A stretch of 14,789 nt of DNA from Spirochaetes bacterium ADurb.Bin110 (GTDB taxonomy: Bacteria > Spirochaetota > Spirochaetia > Treponematales > Rectinemataceae), in assembly GCA_002070755.1 (NCBI GenBank), contig MWDY01000035.1, positions 1-14,789 of the forward strand, written 5' to 3'. Positions 1-6,602 of the stretch are shown piece after piece (position 1 is the first letter of the stretch; each line of letters begins with the position of its first letter). Below the pieces are notes generated by a model. That model had not been told where the DNA came from and ran no database searches. It was given only the letters and a program-made list of their open reading frames with translations. Made by a program: the position numbers and the translations under genes.

Positions 1-65
1 GAAACAGCTTCAGAGTAGTGCACTTTTAAGCTTTAAATCCTCAAAAAACAGTGCACTTTTGATTC
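1..65 (+). repeat. Left inverted repeat of the island (IS-end-like)
   Basis: Positions 1-65 read, in reverse complement, almost exactly as positions 14066-14129. By eye there are a few substitutions plus one single-base indel. The repeat contains two direct copies of AGTGCACTTTT (17-27 and 50-60), 33 bp apart. Its first 29 bases match, inverted, the left end of the IS remnant at 14101-14473, so an IS copy or its end probably extends leftward out of the window. The repeat may itself continue beyond base 1. Similarity weakens after about 75, but the TTGACAATT at 91-99 is again matched at the same spacing on the other side. Confidence 0.85.
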
Positions 66-90
66 TTAAATGACATGATTCAAGATATCG

Positions 91-119
91 TTGACAATTT
101 TTAGAATATAGATTAAAAT
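91..119 (+). promoter_or_regulatory. Sigma70-type promoter for the SorC-family regulator gene
   Basis: TTGACA at 91-96, a 17-bp spacer and TAAAAT at 114-119 make a near-consensus promoter, with transcription expected to start near 126. An AGTGCACTTTT motif ends exactly 30 bp before the -35 box. It drives the regulator gene and, with no clear terminator after that gene, possibly the BMC operon as well. Two other promoters in the window share the same architecture. Confidence 0.7.
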
Positions 120-150
120 GAGCATATATCTAAGCCATGAGCATATGCTC
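120..150 (+). promoter_or_regulatory. Palindrome and half-site downstream of the promoter (candidate operator)
   Basis: GAGCATATGCTC at 139-150 is a perfect 12-bp palindrome, and its left part GAGCATAT also occurs at 120-127, 19 bp upstream. Both lie just after the -10 box, around the expected start site, where a bound protein would block transcription. Autoregulation by the adjacent SorC-family protein is an inference. The rest of 151-219 is A+T-rich leader without a recognised element. Confidence 0.45.
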
Positions 151-219
151 TGTTGAAATTTGAAATATAGCAATCTTTTTTATTAGGTATTAAAATCTGA
201 AGTTATCGTAAGGCAGAAT

Positions 220-1206
220 ATGGCAAGAGGGAAGAATAGAAAGCTCTCACTAGACTCAGATATCTCCGACCTTGACCTAGTCACTCGTGTTGCTTGGATG
301 TATTACAAAGAAAAGATGACACAGGCAGAAATCGCTGCTAAGACATTCCTTTCTCGTCAAAAAGTGCAGCGATATCTTGAAAGAGCGAGAGATTTAGAAA
401 TAATTCAATTCGATGTGAAAAACCCCAAGGCTAATCTACTATCGATTGAAGAGGATCTCAAAAAGAAATTTGACCTTAAGGATGCTGTAGTTGTTCCTGC
501 ATCGCATACTAATATTGAAGGATTGCGTAGATCTCTTTGTATGGCAGGTGCACACTATCTTGAGAGACGCTTAGCTGATAGTGGGGATTCGACACTTGGC
601 GTGGGATGGGGAAATACCACGGCTTATTTAGCTGATTACTTTCAACCAGACTATTCTCATAATAGAATCAAAGTTGTTTCACTGATCGGCAATCTTATGT
701 TGAATGTTTCAATGAATCCTTTTTTATTGGGACAGAAGATTGCAGAAAAGTTGAATGCTCCATTTTATAATATCTGGGGTCCAGCAATAGCACAAACAAA
801 AGAAAGAGCAAATATATTCATGTCAGAGCCATGGATTTCTGAGGTGATCAGCATTGCAGAAAAAGCAGATATAAATCTTCTTTCCATTGGAGAATTATCT
901 TATTCTGCAAGTCTTTTTCAGATGGGATATTTATCAGAAGAAGATCTCAAGAGACTCTCAGATAAAGGTGCTGTGGGGGATATTCTTTGCCGATTCTTTG
1001 ACCAAGATGGCTCAATTATTACAGATGAAATACATGATCGAGTCGTGAGCATATCATTAGATGTTCTCTGCGATAAGAATAAGATATGCATTGGTATCTC
1101 GGGAGGAGCTTCGAAGCAGCGTGCTATCGCAGCAGCGATGAGAAAAAAATATATAAATGTTCTTATAACTGATGAAGATACGGCCAAGGAGCTGTTAAAC
1201 ACATGA
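220..1206 (+). CDS. SorC/DeoR-type sugar-responsive transcriptional regulator
   Basis: A 328-residue regulator of the SorC family: an N-terminal helix-turn-helix (about residues 33-58, with TQAEIAAK and LSRQKVQRYL) and a C-terminal sugar-phosphate-binding domain of the NagB/RpiA-like fold. Family hallmarks are GVGWGNT near residues 127-133 and GGASKQRAIAAAM near the C-terminus. Members such as B. subtilis DeoR, SorC and EryD bind a phosphorylated sugar intermediate and control catabolic operons. Length is typical. The start is an ATG at 220, preceded by a weak AAGG. It lies directly upstream of, and in the same direction as, the BMC operon, so it is the likely local regulator. Whether it represses or activates, and its effector, cannot be read from sequence. 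Confidence 0.88.
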   Translation: MARGKNRKLSLDSDISDLDLVTRVAWMYYKEKMTQAEIAAKTFLSRQKVQRYLERARDLEIIQFDVKNPKANLLSIEEDLKKKFDLKDAVVVPASHTNIEGLRRSLCMAGAHYLERRLADSGDSTLGVGWGNTTAYLADYFQPDYSHNRIKVVSLIGNLMLNVSMNPFLLGQKIAEKLNAPFYNIWGPAIAQTKERANIFMSEPWISEVISIAEKADINLLSIGELSYSASLFQMGYLSEEDLKRLSDKGAVGDILCRFFDQDGSIITDEIHDRVVSISLDVLCDKNKICIGISGGASKQRAIAAAMRKKYINVLITDEDTAKELLNT

Positions 1207-1287
1207 GAGTTATTTTTATTCTTGTTAATTTATTAGGCGGCATAATATATATTCATTGAGTTAAAGAATAAGAATAAAGGAGTGAAA

Positions 1288-1590
1288 ATGGAAGAAAAAT
1301 TGAGCGATGCGCTCGGGATGATTGAGACTCGAGGTTTTGCAGCCATGGTTGAGGCTGCTGATGCGATGGTCAAGGCAGCGAAGGTTGATCTTGTTGGCTA
1401 TGAGAAAATCGGTGGTGGCTATGTGACAGCCATTGTTAGAGGCGATGTTGCTGCATGCCGTGCTGCAGTGGAAGCTGGCCAGCGATCTGCTGAGAAAGTA
1501 GGAGAGGTTGTATCAGTCCATGTGATTCCAAGACCACACGAAGCAGTCGATGCTGCTCTCCCCTTAGGGAGAAAACTTGTGGAGGTATAA
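1288..1590 (+). CDS. BMC-H hexameric shell protein, copy 1 (PduA-like)
   Basis: A 100-residue single-domain BMC protein closely resembling PduA/Eut[32 protein letters not shown] and VHVIPRPH are all in place. Six copies form a flat hexagonal tile of the shell facet, and the KIGGG segment lines the central pore. PduA has KIGSGL, so Ser is replaced by Gly and Leu by Tyr here. The ATG at 1288 is chosen over an in-frame GTG at 1282 because AAGGAG at 1277-1282 sits 5 bp before the ATG and overlaps the GTG. The C-terminus is short (LVEV). Bases 1306-1576 are identical to 2272-2542 in the second copy. BMC-T begins 4 bp after the stop. Confidence 0.95.
   Translation: MEEKLSDALGMIETRGFAAMVEAADAMVKAAKVDLVGYEKIGGGYVTAIVRGDVAACRAAVEAGQRSAEKVGEVVSVHVIPRPHEAVDAALPLGRKLVEV
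1306..1576 (+). repeat. 271-bp direct repeat, unit 1 (BMC-H core)
   Basis: Read base by base, 1306-1576 equals 2272-2542 with no difference, including synonymous positions. It covers the BMC-H core only: the first codons, the C-terminal codons and the flanking spacers differ between the two genes. Confidence 0.93.
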
Positions 1591-1594
1591 AAAT

Positions 1595-2236
1595 ATGGCA
1601 GTAGATTTAAGAACCTATGTGTTTCTCGACTCGCTTCAATTGCAGAACGCTTCTTTTATAGCTACAATTAGCAAAGGTTATTATCCAGTCGGCATGCAGG
1701 CATGCTGCATCATAGAAATAGCACCTGGAATCGAGATCAACAAGCTTACCGATATCGCGCTTAAGGCTACAAATGTCACGCCTGGTTTACAGATAGTAGA
1801 GCGTGCATATGGCCTATTGGAAGTACATTCTGATAGCCAGGGCGATGCTCGAATGGCAGGAGAAGCCGTGTTGCGTGAACTTAGAATGGCAGAAGAAAAT
1901 AGAATCAAACCGCGTATACTGACAAGTCAGCTTATTAAGAACATCTCAGACCATCATGCACAGCTCATCAATAAGGTGAGACATGGAAACATGGTTCTGC
2001 GGGGAGATACTCTCTACGTGCTTGAACTCGAGCCAGCAGGGTATGCCTATTACGCAGCGAATGAAGCAGAAAAGACTTCTAATATCAATATCGTCGAAGT
2101 AATAGGTTTTGGTGCTTTTGGCCGTGTCTATATCGCTGGCGATGAAGCTGAAGTGATCGAAGCTCGAAAAGTGGTAGAATCCAGGCTTGAAGGGCTTGAG
2201 GGAAGAGTCTTGCCAGCTAATGCGGCACGCATATAA
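1595..2236 (+). CDS. BMC-T trimeric (tandem-domain) shell protein, probably the permuted gated type
   Basis: 213 residues with two BMC-like domains, forming pseudohexameric trimers. The first domain contains [20 protein letters not shown] and [17 protein letters not shown] text (here [13 protein letters not shown]). The second contains [20 protein letters not shown] and [17 protein letters not shown], showing the internal duplication. The opening [19 protein letters not shown] resembles circularly permuted BMC-T proteins of the CsoS1D class, which can stack and have a gated pore. Assigning it to that class is from memory of the family and is moderately secure. ATG 1595 is preceded by GGAGG at 1581-1585; the upstream in-frame TTG would run into the preceding gene. 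It sits between the two BMC-H copies. Large gated pores are usually proposed to pass phosphorylated substrates or cofactors. Confidence 0.88.
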   Translation: MAVDLRTYVFLDSLQLQNASFIATISKGYYPVGMQACCIIEIAPGIEINKLTDIALKATNVTPGLQIVERAYGLLEVHSDSQGDARMAGEAVLRELRMAEENRIKPRILTSQLIKNISDHHAQLINKVRHGNMVLRGDTLYVLELEPAGYAYYAANEAEKTSNINIVEVIGFGAFGRVYIAGDEAEVIEARKVVESRLEGLEGRVLPANAARI

Positions 2237-2256
2237 AGCAATATAAGGAGAAGACG

Positions 2257-2586
2257 ATGGCAGATATGAATGATGCGCTCGGGATGATTGAGACTCGAGG
2301 TTTTGCAGCCATGGTTGAGGCTGCTGATGCGATGGTCAAGGCAGCGAAGGTTGATCTTGTTGGCTATGAGAAAATCGGTGGTGGCTATGTGACAGCCATT
2401 GTTAGAGGCGATGTTGCTGCATGCCGTGCTGCAGTGGAAGCTGGCCAGCGATCTGCTGAGAAAGTAGGAGAGGTTGTATCAGTCCATGTGATTCCAAGAC
2501 CACACGAAGCAGTCGATGCTGCTCTCCCCTTAGGGAGAAAACCTGCAAATTCCTCAACTAAGAAACAAGCAAGCTCAAATCAATAA
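2257..2586 (+). CDS. BMC-H hexameric shell protein, copy 2, with polar C-terminal tail
   Basis: A 109-residue BMC-H whose residues from [10 protein letters not shown] to PLGRK are identical to those of the first copy, as are the underlying bases. It differs by its start (MADMN) and by a 14-residue polar tail after GRK, rich in Ser, Lys, Asn and Gln. Such tails lie at the hexamer surface and could modulate facet assembly or cargo contact; this is inference. ATG 2257 has AAGGAG at 2245-2250 upstream. It follows BMC-T by 20 bp and precedes the first BMC-P by 12 bp. Confidence 0.95.
   Translation: MADMNDALGMIETRGFAAMVEAADAMVKAAKVDLVGYEKIGGGYVTAIVRGDVAACRAAVEAGQRSAEKVGEVVSVHVIPRPHEAVDAALPLGRKPANSSTKKQASSNQ
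2272..2542 (+). repeat. 271-bp direct repeat, unit 2 (BMC-H core)
   Basis: Identical partner of 1306-1576, offset by 966 bp. Recombination between the units would delete BMC-T and leave one hybrid BMC-H. Confidence 0.93.
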
Positions 2587-2598
2587 GGAAGCAACAAT

Positions 2599-2904
2599 AT
2601 GGTACTTGCGAGGGTCCGAGGAACTGTCGTTTCTACCCAAAAACCTCAAAATATGGAGGGCCTTCGACTGCTCCTATTAGAGAAGATCGATCCCGTGACC
2701 CTCAAAGGTAAAGGAGATTTTGTGGTGTCAATAGACAGTGTAGGCGCGAATGCGGGCGAAATTGTATTCTTTGTCACAGGCTCGAGCGCACGTATGACCG
2801 AAACAACCAAGGGAAGACCTTCTGACGCTACAATTATCGCTATAGTCGATACCATCGAAAAAGACGGTAACATCACGTATCAAAAAGCAGCGGAGCAACA
2901 ATGA
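2599..2904 (+). CDS. BMC-P pentameric vertex protein (EutN/CcmL family), paralog 1
   Basis: A 101-residue OB-fold-type vertex protein. It shows the family's opening LARVRGTVVSTQK, the following EGLRLLLLEKID strand, VSIDSVGANAGE and a late IIAIVDTIE. Five copies cap a corner of the icosahedral shell. ATG 2599 has AAGGAA 8 bp upstream. The C-terminus extends past the usual IVD end by about 15 residues. It overlaps the next BMC-P gene by 4 bp (ATGA), which indicates translational coupling. It pairs with the next gene (both start with xLARVRGTVV), separately from the second BMC-P pair downstream of the aldehyde dehydrogenase. Confidence 0.92.
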   Translation: MVLARVRGTVVSTQKPQNMEGLRLLLLEKIDPVTLKGKGDFVVSIDSVGANAGEIVFFVTGSSARMTETTKGRPSDATIIAIVDTIEKDGNITYQKAAEQQ

Positions 2905-3191
2905 ATCTTGCACGTGTAAGGGGTACTGTTGTTGCTACCAAGAGATCAGATGCTGTCGCAAGTCCTCGTTTTTTGCTAGTTGAAGAATGCAACCAGCATG
3001 GTGAAGGCCGAGGTGAATACCTTGTTGCGTTGGATATGATTGGTGCAGAACGAGGACATCTTGTCCTGCTTACTCAAGGTAGCTCCTGTAGATGGACCTA
3101 TGCGACAGACGATAAGCCAATAGATACCCTTATTGTTGCAATCGTCGACGAAATGGATCAAGGTGGTGTCTATGTATGGAAACAGGAGTAA
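2901..3191 (+). CDS. BMC-P pentameric vertex protein (EutN/CcmL family), paralog 2
   Basis: A 96-residue vertex protein: NLARVRGTVVATKR, RFLLVEECN, VALDMIGAERGHLV and LIVAIVDEMD follow the EutN/CcmL order. It is the most divergent of the four paralogs: the usual G-hK-L segment reads ASPRFLLVEE, and the loop after TQGSS contains CRWTYA. ATG 2901 overlaps the previous stop by 4 bp; GGAG at 2892-2895 serves as ribosome binding site. The aldehyde dehydrogenase gene follows after 11 bp. Confidence 0.9.
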   Translation: MNLARVRGTVVATKRSDAVASPRFLLVEECNQHGEGRGEYLVALDMIGAERGHLVLLTQGSSCRWTYATDDKPIDTLIVAIVDEMDQGGVYVWKQE

Positions 3192-3202
3192 GAGATAAAT
3201 AG

Positions 3203-4639
3203 ATGGCAAACCTAACCGATGATATACGGCATGTTGTCGAAGAAGTACTGAAAAGTCCTGACATAAAAGCCCTCATCAATGGATACGCCCCAACTGAAAC
3301 AAGCGTACCTGAGCAATCGGGAATATTCCAGGACATAGACTCAGCCGTTGCAGCTTCCACAATTGCACAGCGCGAAATCATAGCCTTACCTCTAGACACA
3401 AGAAGGGCCATTATTAAGGGCATGCGGGATGTAGTGCTATCCAATAACAGAGAACTATCTATACAAGCGATAGCAGAGACAGGTATTGGAAATCTTGCTG
3501 ACAAACAGATCAAAAACGCTCTCGCAGCAACTAAGACCCCTGGTGTCGAAGATATTGAACCGAGAGTTTGTACCGACGAGCATGGACTCACCCTTACAGA
3601 ACTCGCTCCATGGGGTGTCATTGGTGCAATAACTCCTGTCACTAATCCGATTGCCACCATCACAAGTAATGCAATTGGCATGATCGCTGCGGGCAATAGT
3701 GTGGTTTTTAATGTTCATCCGAACGCCAAAAAAATCTCTTGCCGCCTTATCAGCATGTTGAACGATGCTATTCATAATGAAGGTGGCCCTAGCAACTTGC
3801 TCTGCGCACTACGCGAACCAACCATAGAGAGTGCCAGTGTGCTTATGAGGCACAAAGGTATTGCGTTGCTTGTGGTTACTGGCGGACCGGGTGTGGTTAA
3901 GGCTGCAATGGAAAGCGGCAAAAAGGCTATCTGCGCGGGGCCAGGGAACCCACCCTGCGTTGTCGATAGCACCGCGGATATCGTCAAAGCAGGCAGAGAT
4001 ATCGTCTTAGGGGCGAGTTTCGACAATAATGTCGTCTGCATCTGCGAAAAGGAAGTCCTTGCGGTAGCGTCCATAGCTGATAGGCTCAAAGAAGAGATGC
4101 GAAAAAATAGTGCATTTGAGCTCACTGGAAACCAGATCGACGCGGTGACGAAGCTCGTCATTGCTGAACCAGGAGGGCCCGATCACGAGGGAGCTCCCAA
4201 CAAAGCCTATGTAGGAAAGAGCGCGACAGAGATTGCGCGAGCTGCAGGCATTGAAGTGCCCCCTGAGACAAAGCTTCTTTTGATGGAGGTAGTGCGAGAG
4301 CATCCACTTATATGGACAGAACAACTTATGCCTGTGCTGCCTTTGGTGCGAATGAAAGATGTCGATGAGGCGATTGATTTTGCGATCGTTGTAGAGCGGG
4401 GTTGCCGCCACACCGCGATGATGCATTCCCATGACATAGAAAAGCTGTCGAGGATGGCTAAAGTGATGAACTGTTCCCTATTCGTTAAAAATGGCCCTTG
4501 CTATGCAGGCCTTGGCCAGGGCGGTGCGGGCTATGCATCCTTAACTATTGCGAGCCCTACAGGCGAAGGCATTACACGGCCCCGCACGTTTACTCGAGAG
4601 CGGCGATGTACGCTCGTCGATTATTTTAGAATCATATAG
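3203..4639 (+). CDS. CoA-acylating aldehyde dehydrogenase of the PduP/EutE type, with N-terminal encapsulation helix
   Basis: 478 residues. Oxidises a short aldehyde to acyl-CoA with NAD+ and CoA inside the compartment. PduP-type features: APWGVIGAITPVTNP (about 135-149), AAGNSVVFNVHP (162-173), VTGGPGVVKAA (225-235), AGPGNPPCVVD (245-255), and the catalytic cysteine in NNVVCICEKEV at about Cys279. Residues 1-24 (MANLTDDIRHVVEEVLKSPD...) form a predicted amphipathic helix followed by a Pro/Ser/Thr/Glu linker, as in PduP encapsulation peptides. Its VVEEVL closely matches IVEEVL at the DeoC N-terminus. The start is ATG 3203; GGAG at 3185-3188 is 14 bp away, which is long. It lies between two BMC-P pairs. 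With DeoC as partner, acetaldehyde to acetyl-CoA is the simplest reaction. Confidence 0.93.
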   Translation: MANLTDDIRHVVEEVLKSPDIKALINGYAPTETSVPEQSGIFQDIDSAVAASTIAQREIIALPLDTRRAIIKGMRDVVLSNNRELSIQAIAETGIGNLADKQIKNALAATKTPGVEDIEPRVCTDEHGLTLTELAPWGVIGAITPVTNPIATITSNAIGMIAAGNSVVFNVHPNAKKISCRLISMLNDAIHNEGGPSNLLCALREPTIESASVLMRHKGIALLVVTGGPGVVKAAMESGKKAICAGPGNPPCVVDSTADIVKAGRDIVLGASFDNNVVCICEKEVLAVASIADRLKEEMRKNSAFELTGNQIDAVTKLVIAEPGGPDHEGAPNKAYVGKSATEIARAAGIEVPPETKLLLMEVVREHPLIWTEQLMPVLPLVRMKDVDEAIDFAIVVERGCRHTAMMHSHDIEKLSRMAKVMNCSLFVKNGPCYAGLGQGGAGYASLTIASPTGEGITRPRTFTRERRCTLVDYFRII

Positions 4640-4649
4640 GGATAGAAGA

Positions 4650-4928
4650 ATGAAACTTGGACGCGTGGTTGGCAGAGTGGTCAGCACAAAGAAAATGCCT
4701 TGTATAGAAGGTCTAAAGCTCTTACTTGTTCAGCCTCTCGATCATCTCCAACAGAATGCAGGGCCGATCATTGCCGCCTTCGATACAGTGAAGGCGGGAG
4801 AGGGCGATCTTATCTTTTTTGAATCTGGAAAGGAAGCTGCACAAGCAAATCCTAATGGGTGGTTCAATCCTGCAGATGCCGCCATAATCGGCATTGTCGA
4901 TGCAATGAATACGGAAGAGACTCGATGA
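4650..4928 (+). CDS. BMC-P pentameric vertex protein (EutN/CcmL family), paralog 3
   Basis: A 92-residue vertex protein opening with MKLGRVVGRVVSTKK, then EGLKLLLVQPLD, AAFDTVKAGEGDLIFF and a terminal AAIIGIVDAMN. This is closer to canonical EutN/CcmL than paralogs 1 and 2. The reading frame is open upstream inside the dehydrogenase gene, but ATG 4650 is the start that gives the canonical N-terminus. Only a weak AGAAGA precedes it, 10 bp after the dehydrogenase stop. The stop overlaps the start of the next gene by 4 bp (ATGA). Confidence 0.92.
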   Translation: MKLGRVVGRVVSTKKMPCIEGLKLLLVQPLDHLQQNAGPIIAAFDTVKAGEGDLIFFESGKEAAQANPNGWFNPADAAIIGIVDAMNTEETR

Positions 4929-5206
4929 TTGTAGGGAGAGTGGTGGCGAACGTCGTTTCCACCGAAAAGCACCCGCAGTATGTGGGATACAAGCTTCTTA
5001 TGGTGCAGCCGATCGATATAAACGGCCAACCAAAGGGCAAATCCATCCTTGCTCTCGACGCTGTACAGGCTGGAATAGGAGATACCGTGCTTGTTGTCGA
5101 CGAAGGCGGTTCAGCGAGAAGTGCTCTTGGCGACGAAAAAGCGCTCACCATAAGGACAGCAATCTGTGGAATTGTCGATAGAATCGATATCGAGGCGACA
5201 ACGTGA
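4925..5206 (+). CDS. BMC-P pentameric vertex protein (EutN/CcmL family), paralog 4
   Basis: A 93-residue vertex protein: MIVGRVVANVVSTEK, VGYKLLMVQPID, LALDAVQAGIGDTVLVVDEG, and terminal ICGIVDRIDIE. ATG 4925 is chosen because it yields the canonical start and couples to the previous stop through ATGA; the longer frame upstream is not needed. It overlaps the RpiB start by 4 bp (GTGA). Four vertex paralogs for one shell is a high number and may mean different corners or a mixed pentamer set. Confidence 0.92.
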   Translation: MIVGRVVANVVSTEKHPQYVGYKLLMVQPIDINGQPKGKSILALDAVQAGIGDTVLVVDEGGSARSALGDEKALTIRTAICGIVDRIDIEATT

Positions 5207-5694
5207 GTGATGAAAATAATGAAGAACCTATGGAGGTCGTTCACAGTGTGGCCATAGGATCTGATCATGGAGCAGTCCCGCAGAAAGAAATGTTAGCACA
5301 GTATCTCGATATTCTCGGTTATCGCGTGGTGAACGTGGGCTGCTTTGGCACCGAAAAAGTAGATTACCCTGATATTGCTGAAGCAGTGTGTCGCAAGGTG
5401 ATTTCAGGCGACTGCGAGCGAGGCATTATACTCGATGGTGCTGGCATAGGTTCTTGCATAGCAGCAAATAAAATGAAGGGTATCCGAGCAGCGATGTGCT
5501 ATGATCTCAAGACTATAGTCAATAGCCGTGAACATAACAATGCAAATGTATTGACGCTTGGAGGCCCCTTGCATACTCCGGATAAACTAGCAGAAATGGT
5601 GCATATATGGCTCGAGACGCGCTTTGCAGGTGGACGCCATATCGTGCGGATAAACAAAATAACAGCATTGGAGCGAGGAGGCTCCTTACATTGA
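5203..5694 (+). CDS. RpiB/LacAB-family sugar-phosphate isomerase with Asp at the catalytic Cys position
   Basis: 163 residues, slightly longer than E. coli RpiB. The family interconverts aldose and ketose phosphates (ribose 5-phosphate/ribulose 5-phosphate, or allose, galactose and erythrose phosphates in relatives). Seen: GSDHGA (19-24), [14 protein letters not shown] (46-59), [11 protein letters not shown] and [13 protein letters not shown] (109-121). The E. coli motif CGTGIG, whose Cys acts as base, is DGAGIG here, with Asp78. The start is GTG 5203, coupled to the previous stop, with GAGG at 5192-5195; ATG 5230 is the alternative and lacks a good ribosome binding site. There is no amphipathic N-terminal helix, so its location (lumen or cytosol) is unclear. 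The stop shares one base with the DeoC start. Confidence 0.88.
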   Translation: MSDENNEEPMEVVHSVAIGSDHGAVPQKEMLAQYLDILGYRVVNVGCFGTEKVDYPDIAEAVCRKVISGDCERGIILDGAGIGSCIAANKMKGIRAAMCYDLKTIVNSREHNNANVLTLGGPLHTPDKLAEMVHIWLETRFAGGRHIVRINKITALERGGSLH

Positions 5695-6512
5695 TGGATC
5701 AAGATCAGATTATACAGAAAATAGTCGAAGAAGTACTTTTGCGGATGAAGAGTAACCCATCAGATCAGACTCTAGGAAATCAATGCCCACCAACGAAATC
5801 GGGTGAAACAGCGCAATCTTCTTCATGGGCAGATAGTTTACTTCCTTCAGACCTCGCAAACTACATTGACCACACACTTCTTAAGCCAGAAGCTTCAAAG
5901 GAACAGATAGATGTGCTCTGCGATGAAGCAGCCAAGTACCATTTTTACTCAGTCTGTGTCAATTCGAGCTGGGTCGAATACTGTGTGCGCAAGCTCGGAG
6001 GCACTGGAGTAAAAACTTGCGCCGTTGTGGGTTTTCCCCTTGGAGCTATGGATAGCAGGGCTAAGAGCTTTGAAGCTCGAACCGCTATTTCCAATGGTGC
6101 TTCCGAGATCGACATGGTATTGAATGTCGGGGCTATGAAGGCCAATGATATCAAAACAGTCCGTGAGGATATGCTCGCGGTGCGGAGAGCCTGTAGGCAA
6201 GGCATTCTTTTAAAAGTCATCCTTGAAACATGTCTGCTTACCGATAATGAAAAAGTCTTGGCATGCCAAATTGCAAAGGACATTGGCGCTGATTTTGTAA
6301 AGACCTCCACAGGCTTTAATAAAGAAGGCGCTACTGTAGCGGATGTTGCACTCATGCGGCGAATTGTAGGCCCCAAAATGGGTGTCAAGGCCTCTGGTGG
6401 CATAAGAAGCTTCGAAGATGCGATTAAAATGCTGAAAGCTGGAGCAAATAGACTTGGGACTAGTGCCTCTGTCGCTATTGTGACAGCGCAAAAAGGATCA
6501 AGCAATTATTGA
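5694..6512 (+). CDS. deoC: Deoxyribose-phosphate aldolase (DeoC) with N-terminal encapsulation peptide
   Basis: 272 residues, a class I (Schiff-base) aldolase that cleaves 2-deoxyribose 5-phosphate to acetaldehyde and glyceraldehyde 3-phosphate. The core starts near residue 50 ([19 protein letters not shown]). Active-site text is present: EIDMVLNVG (Asp140), LKVILET (Lys174), FVKTSTGF (Schiff-base Lys203) and VKASGG (Lys232). Residues 1-19 ([18 protein letters not shown]) form an amphipathic helix, followed by a Pro/Ser/Thr-rich linker to residue 45, the layout of a BMC encapsulation peptide. The last residue is Tyr, as in E. coli DeoC, where the terminal Tyr helps catalysis. ATG 5694 has AGGAGG at 5676-5681 and overlaps the RpiB stop by one base. 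It is the last gene of the tight BMC operon. Confidence 0.94.
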   Translation: MDQDQIIQKIVEEVLLRMKSNPSDQTLGNQCPPTKSGETAQSSSWADSLLPSDLANYIDHTLLKPEASKEQIDVLCDEAAKYHFYSVCVNSSWVEYCVRKLGGTGVKTCAVVGFPLGAMDSRAKSFEARTAISNGASEIDMVLNVGAMKANDIKTVREDMLAVRRACRQGILLKVILETCLLTDNEKVLACQIAKDIGADFVKTSTGFNKEGATVADVALMRRIVGPKMGVKASGGIRSFEDAIKMLKAGANRLGTSASVAIVTAQKGSSNY

Positions 6513-6602
6513 TTGCCCATATAAAGGGTCCTTAGCCTAATGAATTGGAACTTTCTATAGATGTTTTTGGGTAACAATAGTTGGAAAGGAGAAAAATAGA
6601 CC

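Noticed and set aside
1222..1248. Separate promoter for the BMC operon (TTGTTA, 15-bp spacer, TAATAT)
   Set aside because: The spacer is too short and the -35 poor; read-through from the regulator promoter is equally likely. Not strong enough to annotate.
1306..2542. CRISPR or transposon explanation for the 271-bp repeats
   Set aside because: Only two units, both entirely within BMC-H coding sequence and in frame; a gene duplication or conversion explains them.
3130..3696. Long antisense open frame over the BMC-P2/aldehyde dehydrogenase region, 188 residues
   Set aside because: It lies opposite strongly recognisable genes, has no ribosome binding site or family motif, and reflects the codon use of the sense strand.
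5945..6505. 186-residue antisense open frame opposite DeoC
   Set aside because: Shadow of the deoC reading frame; the sense product has all aldolase active-site motifs.
6513..6602. Intrinsic terminator after DeoC
   Set aside because: Only a 5-bp GCAAT/ATTGC stem overlapping the stop codon and no T-tract; the SDR gene may be co-transcribed.
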